Shown here piece by piece: positions 57,920 through 64,000 of a stretch of DNA of 64,000 nucleotides (positions are counted from its first letter, which is position 1; the number at the start of each line of letters is the position of its first letter). The notes under the pieces were generated by a model, which saw nothing but the letters and a program-made list of their open reading frames with translations, made no database searches and was not told where the DNA came from. The stretch is taken from the NCBI GenBank assembly GCA_031386985.1, contig JANNCV010000024.1, forward strand, positions 1 through 64,000, read 5' to 3'. This DNA comes from JANJUB01 sp031386985. GTDB taxonomy: Bacteria; Armatimonadota; Fimbriimonadia; Fimbriimonadales; Fimbriimonadaceae. The position numbers and the translations under genes were made by a program.

Positions 57920-58765
57920 ATGCGAAGTTATGGGAAGGAAGTCAGGGCTGCCGGCTACCGTGATGGCGTGACCTTGCATCATCTGAACGCTCGCAGATTT
58001 GGGCTTGTCCTTTCGGAAGGACGGACTCACCCAATAGTTATGGGTTGCCATCCAACCGTCGGGAAACCACGGGACATGGTGGTCAAGGCCATTGGTTGCC
58101 CCGAGGTCCATTCGATTTGGCAACTTGTTGCGGAAATTGTGGGCAATGCAACTGCCCGGCGATTGGGAGTTCTCGTGCCCGAGCCTGCAATAATTAACAT
58201 CTCGCCAAGTGTTGCGGACCTTATGAACGCAAGCATACGCAACCACGGATACTCTTTTGAAGTGCAAGCAGGACCCGCAACGGGATGCGAATATATGAGG
58301 GGGTTGGTCAATTACACGCCGGGACAACAGATGTCTTCGGAGTTACGCGAGCAAGCAGAGCGGGTCTTTGTGTTTGACATGTTAAGTCAGAACAGCGACA
58401 GGCGTCCCGGAAAGGCTAACTGTGCATTATCCTCACAAGGGTTAGTTGCATTTGACTTTGAGCTATGCTTTGCCCACAAGTTTTTGCCAATCATAGGTGC
58501 AAGTGACGTAGTACCATACGAGCCATCTAAAGTTGGAATCTCGCGAGGGCACATATTCTATGATTTGGTGGCAAACAAGCTACCTGACCGAGAACTCGTC
58601 GAAGCTATGGCATCGTCATTGACGTTAGACTGGTGGACAAAGCTGCTGAAGTCGCTTCCACCAAGTTGGCAACCGGATGCCAGCAAGATTGGCGACGACT
58701 TGATGACAATTGGTAAACATTCATCCGAGTTTGCCAAAGATTTACTGAATAGGTGTTTTTTATGA
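57920..58765 (+). CDS. HipA-like kinase-domain protein
   Basis: A 281-residue protein from ATG 57920 (a GTG at 57842 gives a longer, less likely frame). HipA-like features: a P-loop-like region with the catalytic-Lys candidate in KPRDMVVKAIG, a long helix of the second strand-helix unit (WQLVAEIVGNATARRLGVLVPEPAI), VFVFDMLSQNSDRRPGKANC with an N-x-D-R-x-x-N arrangement like the HipA catalytic loop, and FDFELCFAH in place of the metal-binding D-F/D-x segment. It matches the compact HipA_2-type kinases, not the classical HipA with HipB. No HipB-like antitoxin is adjacent; the partner is the overlapping DUF3037 gene. Confidence 0.78.
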   Translation: MRSYGKEVRAAGYRDGVTLHHLNARRFGLVLSEGRTHPIVMGCHPTVGKPRDMVVKAIGCPEVHSIWQLVAEIVGNATARRLGVLVPEPAIINISPSVADLMNASIRNHGYSFEVQAGPATGCEYMRGLVNYTPGQQMSSELREQAERVFVFDMLSQNSDRRPGKANCALSSQGLVAFDFELCFAHKFLPIIGASDVVPYEPSKVGISRGHIFYDLVANKLPDRELVEAMASSLTLDWWTKLLKSLPPSWQPDASKIGDDLMTIGKHSSEFAKDLLNRCFL

Positions 58766-59625
58766 ATGAACTCGAATATAGTTACGCGATTCTGAAATAC
58801 CGTCATGACGTGGCGGCTGGTGAGGTGTTGAACATCGGCCTAGTTTTATTTGCGCCTTCACTTGGGCAAGTCGGAATAGTTTTCGACACCAGATATGCAC
58901 GCCTGAGCCAAGCCTTTGCGAACTTCGACGGCGAAATGTATCGAAGTGTGACGGGGAGGTTCACAACGGCTCTCAAATCTTTGGCACAGCCGATGAGTAA
59001 CAATCTATTCGAGATAGAAGAGCGTCGACGATTCGATGATGTATCGGGGTTGATTAGGTTGGCTTGGCCGGACCAAGGACTTAGCTATTTCGCGGGACCT
59101 GTGAGCATGGGAGTGGCTCTAGACCTAGACGTGGAGTTAAAGGACCTCTTCGATAGGTTTGTCCTGAGTCAATTTGACCAACGTGACGCCGTATCGAGAT
59201 TTGATGATGAGCAATTATGGGAGTCATTCAAAAGGGTGCTTTCTCCGAGAGGAATTTTGCAGGCACTGGGGCCAGTCACTCTGGGTCTTGCCGAGGTGGA
59301 ATTCGAGCATGCTTACAAGAATGAGAAGTGGCACGTCTTTGAGCCGTTGTCCCTTGACTATGTTGATGGGGCAGCGATGAAAAGGCGAGCATTTGAAGTA
59401 GCCGGAAAGGCGGCCTCAGTTCGACAGGACGAAGAATTCGGCACCTTTACGGTCTTACTTGGGAGTCCCCGGCGTGTTGAAGCAAAAAAGCAGTTTCTGA
59501 ATGCACAGCGCATTCTGTTGGATGCACCAGGCGGGGTTAAGATTGTTACTGAAAGCGAAGCTGAAGCGTTTGGTGTGAATCTTGAACGTGAAATGCGCGA
59601 ACACAACGTGCTCAAATCTAAGTAG
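58762..59625 (+). CDS. DUF3037 family protein, partner of the HipA-like gene
   Basis: A 287-residue soluble protein starting at ATG 58762, overlapping the HipA-like stop (ATGA). The N-terminus has YAILKYRHDVAAGEVLNIGLVLF and VFDTRYARLSQ, the conserved start of DUF3037. The C-terminal half (~150-285) is longer than many members and ends REMREHNVLKSK. DUF3037 genes are recurrently found beside HipA-like kinase genes; their joint role (toxin-antitoxin, defence, or regulation of the mobile element) is not established. Strict coupling on a mobile element supports a two-component module. Confidence 0.82.
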   Translation: MNELEYSYAILKYRHDVAAGEVLNIGLVLFAPSLGQVGIVFDTRYARLSQAFANFDGEMYRSVTGRFTTALKSLAQPMSNNLFEIEERRRFDDVSGLIRLAWPDQGLSYFAGPVSMGVALDLDVELKDLFDRFVLSQFDQRDAVSRFDDEQLWESFKRVLSPRGILQALGPVTLGLAEVEFEHAYKNEKWHVFEPLSLDYVDGAAMKRRAFEVAGKAASVRQDEEFGTFTVLLGSPRRVEAKKQFLNAQRILLDAPGGVKIVTESEAEAFGVNLEREMREHNVLKSK

Positions 59626-59794
59626 CGGATGGGCCCAACTGCATCTTCTCACGAGGAGAGCTATTGAGGAGAAAGCGGAGCAAGAAGGCGGCAAAGGTCG
59701 TCTGGAACCCAAAAACGCCTCAAACGGGCTTCTGGGCTTGTTTAATCGGCATTTCTGATTGGTCGTTCGTATACTAGGTGGGAGTATTTGAATT

Positions 59795-60196
59795 ATGCCA
59801 AGAAATAGCGGTAAAAATAGCGGGCAACTAGTTAAACAGGCTCATGGTGGGGCTTTGCTTTCGGGCGGGGTTGTGGGGCATAAGGGTGGGTCGGGGCGGC
59901 CTCCTAGTATGGTTCGAGCGGCTCTGCTTCAAAAGGGTTGGGATGCCGTGCCGGAGATTGAAGGGATTATGAACGGGGAGAGCTCGACGGGGCAAATCGT
60001 TTCTCCGGCTCAACAGGTGGCGGCTTGGAAGGCGGTAATGGACATGTCGTTGCCGAAGATTACAGAGCGATTTGAGGTGACGGTTGGCGTTAAGGATGTT
60101 CTTTCAGCAACGGCGACGGTTCTGATAAGGCACTTGCCGCGAGAGAAGGTTGCGGAGATTATCAGAGAGATTGGGGCTGAAGTTAAGGGTGAGTAG
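59795..60196 (+). CDS. Small hypothetical protein
   Basis: A 133-residue basic-to-neutral protein with a Ser/Gly/Lys/Asn-rich N-terminus (MPRNSGKNSGQLVKQAHGG, GHKGGSGRPPSMVR). A helical region follows (QQVAAWKAVMDMSLPKITERF), and the C-terminal half is mixed (ATATVLIRHLPREKVAEIIRE). The GGRP-like opening and helices recall phage or plasmid DNA-binding accessory proteins (small-terminase-like), but no family can be named. GGGAG lies 13-17 bases upstream. A 37-codon TTG frame (59664-59777) precedes it in the same direction and was not called. Confidence 0.55.
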   Translation: MPRNSGKNSGQLVKQAHGGALLSGGVVGHKGGSGRPPSMVRAALLQKGWDAVPEIEGIMNGESSTGQIVSPAQQVAAWKAVMDMSLPKITERFEVTVGVKDVLSATATVLIRHLPREKVAEIIREIGAEVKGE

Positions 60197-60254
60197 GTTT
60201 ACGTGGATGATGCTTGACTTGCCTTTGGGGTAGCGAGTAGGGCAAAATGGGGGA

Positions 60255-60884
60255 ATGGGAAGCGAAGGGACTGACTTAGCAAAGGTCTGGCAGGATGACA
60301 AGGCCTTACAGGAAGGATTTGAGGAACTAACAATCCCCCTAGCTTTCTTTAGGGCGGCTTTGACGACAAAAGAGGCAAAAGAGTCTCTTCGGCTAATGCG
60401 GCTATCCCATTACTTCTTTTTCGGGAGGTTAGATGAGAACTCGAACAGCGAGCCTGTCCCCGATATTACAAAGCCAAGTGCGCTGTTGGAGGATTTTGAA
60501 ACCGCAGTCAAATCTATGCCTGCCAAGTGGCAAGACTATAAGAGAGCACTGGCTGATGTACGCTCTGGCAAGTTCGATTGGGCGCCGTTTGATGCCATCG
60601 CCAAAAAGCATAATCTCGACTCAGGAAAGCATCTGTTTCGTCTGGGTGATGGGTTAAGCCTGTGGGTAAATCTTGTGATAGTCATTGATGCGGAAAACTA
60701 CCTAGGCATCAAAACAGATACACACTACACGGTGCCGGGGCCCTTGAAATGGGCCGCGATGGGGTTATTGAATTCTGCGACGCATGGAGCAGTGTTTAAC
60801 ACTGAAGTCGAACTTTCAAAGGAGCGCTTTGACCGAAGGGAACAATTTGTTGCGCAAGCGGGGAATTGTTTGACAAGTGTTTGA
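60255..60884 (+). CDS. Hypothetical protein
   Basis: A 209-residue soluble, mostly helical protein starting MGSEGTDLAKVWQDDKALQEG. It has aromatic-rich motifs (LMRLSHYFFFGRLDENS, MPAKWQDYKRALADVRSG, FDWAPFDAIAKKHNLDSG) but no recognisable catalytic pattern. ATG 60255 has GGGGGAATGGGAAGC around it, a plausible ribosome-binding site. The end overlaps the next frame by 19 bases, which suggests coupling to a second unknown gene. Both are typical orphan cargo genes of mobile elements. Confidence 0.55.
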   Translation: MGSEGTDLAKVWQDDKALQEGFEELTIPLAFFRAALTTKEAKESLRLMRLSHYFFFGRLDENSNSEPVPDITKPSALLEDFETAVKSMPAKWQDYKRALADVRSGKFDWAPFDAIAKKHNLDSGKHLFRLGDGLSLWVNLVIVIDAENYLGIKTDTHYTVPGPLKWAAMGLLNSATHGAVFNTEVELSKERFDRREQFVAQAGNCLTSV

Positions 60885-61252
60885 GCCTGTCCACCTACTG
60901 TCATCCATACGCGCAATACCTGGACCTAAAGGAAACAACTGAGCGATTCCACAAGGAAGCTAAAGCCTACTTGGATTATTGCAAACAGACACTTAAACCG
61001 GGGACAGAGTTTGTTAGCTCGTTCGATGACTTAAGCTGCAGAGCTTATTGGCTTAGGTGCAAGAAACGGAACACCGGTGTCATCTATAGAATCGTATACG
61101 GAAAGGACATTCCTGAAGAAGGAGGCGACCAAGGAAACGAGCTGCGGTCGCGCATAAGCAAGGCTAAGGCATTGCTTAGAGATGAACCGGAAATGCTCGC
61201 AATAAGTGCTTTCAACGTGATTGACCAAGTCAAAGGCGCACCTTCGGAGTAA
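60866..61252 (+). CDS. Hypothetical protein coupled to the preceding orphan
   Basis: A 128-residue protein from TTG 60866 (MFDKCLSLSTYCHPYAQY); the start is uncertain. It is charged and helical (KETTERFHKEAKAYLDYCKQTL, RSRISKAKALLRDEPEMLAISA), with a central Cys-containing segment (DLSCRAYWLRCKKR). No family was recognised. It overlaps the 60255 gene by 19 bases and is followed by a 249-base regulatory-looking spacer before the replication genes. Confidence 0.5.
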   Translation: MFDKCLSLSTYCHPYAQYLDLKETTERFHKEAKAYLDYCKQTLKPGTEFVSSFDDLSCRAYWLRCKKRNTGVIYRIVYGKDIPEEGGDQGNELRSRISKAKALLRDEPEMLAISAFNVIDQVKGAPSE

Positions 61253-61438
61253 AGCGGTCGTAAACGCGCATCCTTGCGCGGAGAGTGAGGTAGGTGCGCT
61301 CGCCCTTCTGTCTCTACTCATGACGGCTAAAGCCTGATTGGGAAACGCACAAAATTTGCAATCCGAAAGACCTTCGGAGGCCTCGTTTGTTGAAACTTCC
61401 CATCAACGGCGGGGCCTTCAAAGCATATCGGGACTCAG

Positions 61439-61476
61439 AAAAAAAACCGGCCAGCTGGTTCAGAGCGAAGCCGGTT
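61439..61476 (-). terminator. Intrinsic terminator on the minus strand, in the leader of the primase operon
   Basis: Read on the minus strand: AACCGGC, an 18-nt loop, GCCGGTT followed by six further T (complement of the A8 run at 61439-61446). The 7-bp stem and T-run form a canonical Rho-independent terminator. No minus-strand gene ends here: all neighbours are on the plus strand. It could end an antisense RNA originating in the following gene. Confidence 0.55.
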
Positions 61477-61501
61477 CTGATTCCCCCTTAAGGAGAATCT
61501 A

Positions 61502-61939
61502 TTGACAATAAATTGTACATCAAAAGCGCTTGGAGCTCTTTACTCCTCAGAAGGAAAGGCGATTGCCTCAGTCCTTCGCGACTCACTCGGGCGGCTATTC
61601 GCCCACAAGACAATATCGGCATCTAAGCACTGCCTAAGGCGACCTCCGGGGATTGCCTACGACAATTCGGCGATTGAGCAAGCCCGTAACATGGGGGTTC
61701 TTTACTTCGTTGTAAAAGACCGTGAAACCGGCCAAGTGTGGTGGACTGAGCTCTCGAACTTCGCTGTTCATGGCTTTCCGGTGAATCGTTGGGCCTTTGC
61801 TCAAACGGGCCTCACCTTCGCCTTTTGGCATGATGATGGAGACGGGCCTGGGGCAAAGCCGCTGTGCGAGCCTTGTGAGGTCCGCAATGGGCAAGTTTCG
61901 AACGATAAGTCTGGTCGCATTCAGGGGGTGCTTTTATGA
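61502..61939 (+). CDS. Small protein upstream of the primase-polymerase
   Basis: A 145-residue protein from TTG 61502, supported by AAGGAG 7 bases upstream. It has mixed composition with aromatic-rich strands (GVLYFVVKDRETGQVWWTEL, VHGFPVNRWAFAQTGLTFAFWHDD) and CEPCEVRNG, a single CxxC. It overlaps the primase gene as ATGA, so it is in the replication operon and may be a replication or copy-control accessory. No family was recognised. Confidence 0.65.
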   Translation: MTINCTSKALGALYSSEGKAIASVLRDSLGRLFAHKTISASKHCLRRPPGIAYDNSAIEQARNMGVLYFVVKDRETGQVWWTELSNFAVHGFPVNRWAFAQTGLTFAFWHDDGDGPGAKPLCEPCEVRNGQVSNDKSGRIQGVLL

Positions 61940-63948
61940 ACCCCGTTCATGCGATTGCAAGTCGTCTGGTCGAGCTTGGCGTTTCGGTGGTGCCTATCCC
62001 TCACGGTACGAAGCATCCGCCCATTCCGTGGGCTAAGTATCAGCGGGTTATCCCTTCGGAGACTGAGCTCAAGTCTTGGTTTGCTTCGGATACTGGGCTT
62101 GGGGTCGTTTGTGGTTCGGTATCGGGGAACCTTTGCGCTTTGGACTTTGATAAGTTCGGGGCGTATGAGCGATGGGCGCGGAGTATTCCAAATCCTGAGT
62201 TATTCCCTACCGATGTTCGGGGTGATAGGTATCACGTCTTCATACGGCTGAAGCATTCGCCCAAGAGTTCTGTAATGACACTCAAAGGGGAATCGGAAAC
62301 GGTAGGTGAGTTTCTGGGTGAAGGCAAGCTGGCTGTGATTCCACCAAGTGTGCATCCATCCGGCGAAGCTCGACGTTGGTTGTATCCACCTAACAAGGGG
62401 TTTCCCGTTATTGATGACTTTGACTCATTGGGGGTCGTTGTTGGTAAGCCGGAACCCGTTCGCCCCCGAACCGAAGCTAAGGTGCTCGGGGAGGGGGCGG
62501 GATTGCCGGGTGACGACTTTAACCGGCGTGGACCTTCTTGGGCGGAGTTGCTTGAGGCTCATGCTTGGACTTATGCCGGTAAGAGCGGGAATCATGACCT
62601 ATGGAAACGGCCAGATAAGCCGGAGGATGGTTGCTCGGCCTCTACGGGTAATGGCGTGGATGACTTGTTGTTCGTGTTTAGCTCGAACGCGGCTCCCTTT
62701 AAGGCGGATACTTCTTATTCCAAGTTTGCGGCTTTTGCATTCTTGGAATGTGGCGGTGATTTCAAGCGAGCGGCAAGGGAGTTAGCGAGTAAAGGTTATG
62801 GGGCAACTTCATCATCCCTTACACGTGCGTGTAATGAGGATGTTCGAGCGGTTTCTCATCATCCCAATACTTGCGTTTCTCTAAGGGATGATGATGGATT
62901 ACCTACCTCTTTACAAGCCCCAGATACAGCGGTGGAAACAGCGGCGGGGTCGGAGTTTGACGGGCTGTTTATGTCGTTACCGGAATACCTCTTGGAGGCT
63001 GGGCCGGAAGAGCCGGATTGGGTGCTAGAGGGGATGCTTCCCGCTACGTATTTGGTGATTCTTGGGGCCAGCTCAAAAGTAGGCAAGAGCACGTTTGCTA
63101 CAGCCTTGGGTTTGGCGGTTGCTTCGGGTACGCCTTTCCTTGGGAAGGAAGTTAAGCAAGGCGCGGTCCTCTGGGTCGCGTACGAAGAGAGCGAGCAAGA
63201 GAGAGCGATGATTTTGCGAGAGTTCAAGTCGGAACCTGAGGGGTTTTATGTGACTCATGCGAAGCTGCTTATTGATTCACCTGAAGGTATTGCTGCGCTT
63301 CGTTATTGGATTCTCAAGACTTCGGCGAAACTCGTTGTCATAGACCCCCTATACGGTGCGAACTCGGCGGAGTCGCTATCGGACGGGCGTAAGGCCAGGG
63401 AGACACTGGCGGGCTTGAAGGAGTTGTGCCGAGAGACGGGCGTTTGTGCCTTGGTTCTGCATCATCTCACTAAGGCTACGGCTAGTGGCATGGTTCGGGA
63501 ACGGATGGCGGACTCGAATCAGATTCTCGCGGTCGCTTCTATGGATTTGTTAATGGATTCATCGGAGCAAGGGGATGGTTCGCGGGATGTCCGGTTGGTC
63601 GGGCATGGTCGCGGGTCGTTTGCGAATCAGACTTGGGTGCTTCGCTCTCGGTCGGTTTCTGATTGGGAGCTTGTGGCTAACGGGTCTTCGGCGGATGTTG
63701 ACGGCGAGTATCGGGATAACCAAATCCTTGATGCGGTTAGCGTTGCGCCTGAGGGTTTGACGGCTTCGGAGTTGGCATCTCAGACGGGGCTTAATGAGGG
63801 CACGGTTCGGAATCGTCTGACGGTGATGGTTCGGACTTCTAAGGTGGTGCCTTTGGGCAAGGTTGGTCGTGCGAATCGTTACGGGCCGGGGCCGAAGGCT
63901 TTGGGGGTTACGGTTCCTGGGCCTGCGGTCGTTTCGACTATTGGTTAA
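61936..63948 (+). CDS. Bifunctional primase-polymerase / RepA-like AAA helicase fusion
   Basis: A 670-residue replication protein. The N-terminal prim-pol domain (~10-185) has the DxD-type motif CALDFDKFG, DRYHVFIRL and GEGKLAVIPPSVHPSG. A linker with a primase C-terminal-like part (~205-300) follows. The RepA/DnaB-like AAA domain (~345-540) has Walker A GASSKVGKSTF, AYEESEQERAM and Walker B-like KLVVIDPLYG with LVLHHLTKA. The C-terminus is a winged helix (TASELASQTGLNEGTVRNRLTVMV). This architecture serves plasmid-, phage-satellite- and integrative-element replication initiation. The start overlaps the preceding gene as ATGA. Confidence 0.9.
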   Translation: MNPVHAIASRLVELGVSVVPIPHGTKHPPIPWAKYQRVIPSETELKSWFASDTGLGVVCGSVSGNLCALDFDKFGAYERWARSIPNPELFPTDVRGDRYHVFIRLKHSPKSSVMTLKGESETVGEFLGEGKLAVIPPSVHPSGEARRWLYPPNKGFPVIDDFDSLGVVVGKPEPVRPRTEAKVLGEGAGLPGDDFNRRGPSWAELLEAHAWTYAGKSGNHDLWKRPDKPEDGCSASTGNGVDDLLFVFSSNAAPFKADTSYSKFAAFAFLECGGDFKRAARELASKGYGATSSSLTRACNEDVRAVSHHPNTCVSLRDDDGLPTSLQAPDTAVETAAGSEFDGLFMSLPEYLLEAGPEEPDWVLEGMLPATYLVILGASSKVGKSTFATALGLAVASGTPFLGKEVKQGAVLWVAYEESEQERAMILREFKSEPEGFYVTHAKLLIDSPEGIAALRYWILKTSAKLVVIDPLYGANSAESLSDGRKARETLAGLKELCRETGVCALVLHHLTKATASGMVRERMADSNQILAVASMDLLMDSSEQGDGSRDVRLVGHGRGSFANQTWVLRSRSVSDWELVANGSSADVDGEYRDNQILDAVSVAPEGLTASELASQTGLNEGTVRNRLTVMVRTSKVVPLGKVGRANRYGPGPKALGVTVPGPAVVSTIG

Positions 63949-64000
63949 ATGAGGTGGGGCCTGGTCGTTTATTCGGCTGGGTCCTGTTCTTTCGGGGGCC

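Larger units (their letters stand above)
51644..64000. mobile_element. Integrative element next to tRNA-Arg (right end outside window)
   Basis: From the tRNA 5' end to the window edge the gene content changes: a tyrosine recombinase, small orphans, lipoproteins and membrane proteins, a HipA-like/DUF3037 pair and a primase-polymerase/helicase. No housekeeping gene occurs in 12 kb, and intergenic DNA is more frequent. Recombinase plus autonomous prim-pol replication protein at a tRNA is the plan of plasmid- or satellite-like integrative elements. No capsid, terminase large-subunit or conjugation genes are seen. No direct repeat of the tRNA end was found within the window, so attL/attR are undefined. 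Confidence 0.75.

Noticed and set aside
1..64000. CRISPR array or rRNA genes
   Set aside because: No regularly spaced direct repeats with unique spacers and no rRNA-like conserved stretches were seen.

Overview
The window reads as the chromosome of a free-living Gram-negative-type bacterium of about 54% GC. The combination of PEP-CTERM and prepilin-associated H-X9-DG proteins, a GspG-like pilin, a Rho-rpsF-ssb region, a DUF2089/DUF4097 pair, dispersed hairpin repeats and many ATGA gene overlaps points to Armatimonadota (Fimbriimonadia-like) or a neighbouring PVC-like lineage. This is inference from gene content; no marker phylogeny was possible.

Layout. 1-2.6 kb is the tail of an Rhs/polymorphic-toxin locus: the end of a WHH-family nuclease toxin, a displaced Rhs core tip carrying a PD-(D/E)XK-like toxin domain, and small immunity-type genes. 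2.9-10.3 kb holds housekeeping genes: hpt, rho, mnmG (minus), rpsF with a probable S6:S18-binding leader, ssb and a bifunctional phosphoglucose/phosphomannose isomerase. 10.3-18.6 kb has a double-receiver hybrid histidine kinase, a VWA protein, an H-X9-DG protein and an SPFH/zinc-ribbon pair. 18.6-26.1 kb (minus strand) has a large BNR-repeat secreted protein and a tight DUF2089-DUF4097-ppx-ppk operon. 26.3-29.2 kb encodes two secreted proteins, one with a PEP-CTERM tail.

29.4-30.4 kb encodes selenophosphate synthetase (SelD). Its frame is interrupted by an in-frame UGA exactly at the catalytic Cys/Sec position and followed by a SECIS-like hairpin, so it is probably a selenoprotein. 30.2-38.7 kb is an exopolysaccharide locus: heparinase-like lyase, Wzz/GumC-like chain-length protein, glycosyltransferase, Wzy-like polymerase, and an SGNH + MBOAT pair expected to O-acylate the polymer. 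38.7-40.0 kb is a DUF58 protein.

40.1-50.0 kb is a type IV pilus / type II secretion-like assembly operon. It is headed by a GAF-HD-GYP protein (c-di-GMP turnover) translationally coupled to pilM, then pilN, pilO, pilP-like, pilQ, pilB, pilC and a separately promoted pilin followed by a terminator. 50.0-51.5 kb has an orphan CoA-transferase B subunit and an SH3-like protein.

At 51,568 a tRNA-Arg(TCT) gene marks the edge of an integrative element that runs to the right end of the window. It carries a tyrosine recombinase, small membrane and lipoproteins, a DnaJ-TM-SPOR-SH3 protein with a recent internal duplication, a HipA-like kinase/DUF3037 pair, several orphans and a primase-polymerase/RepA-type helicase. 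Its right end is not seen.

Several dispersed palindromic repeat families are scattered between genes, and one copy is read in frame inside the glycosyltransferase.
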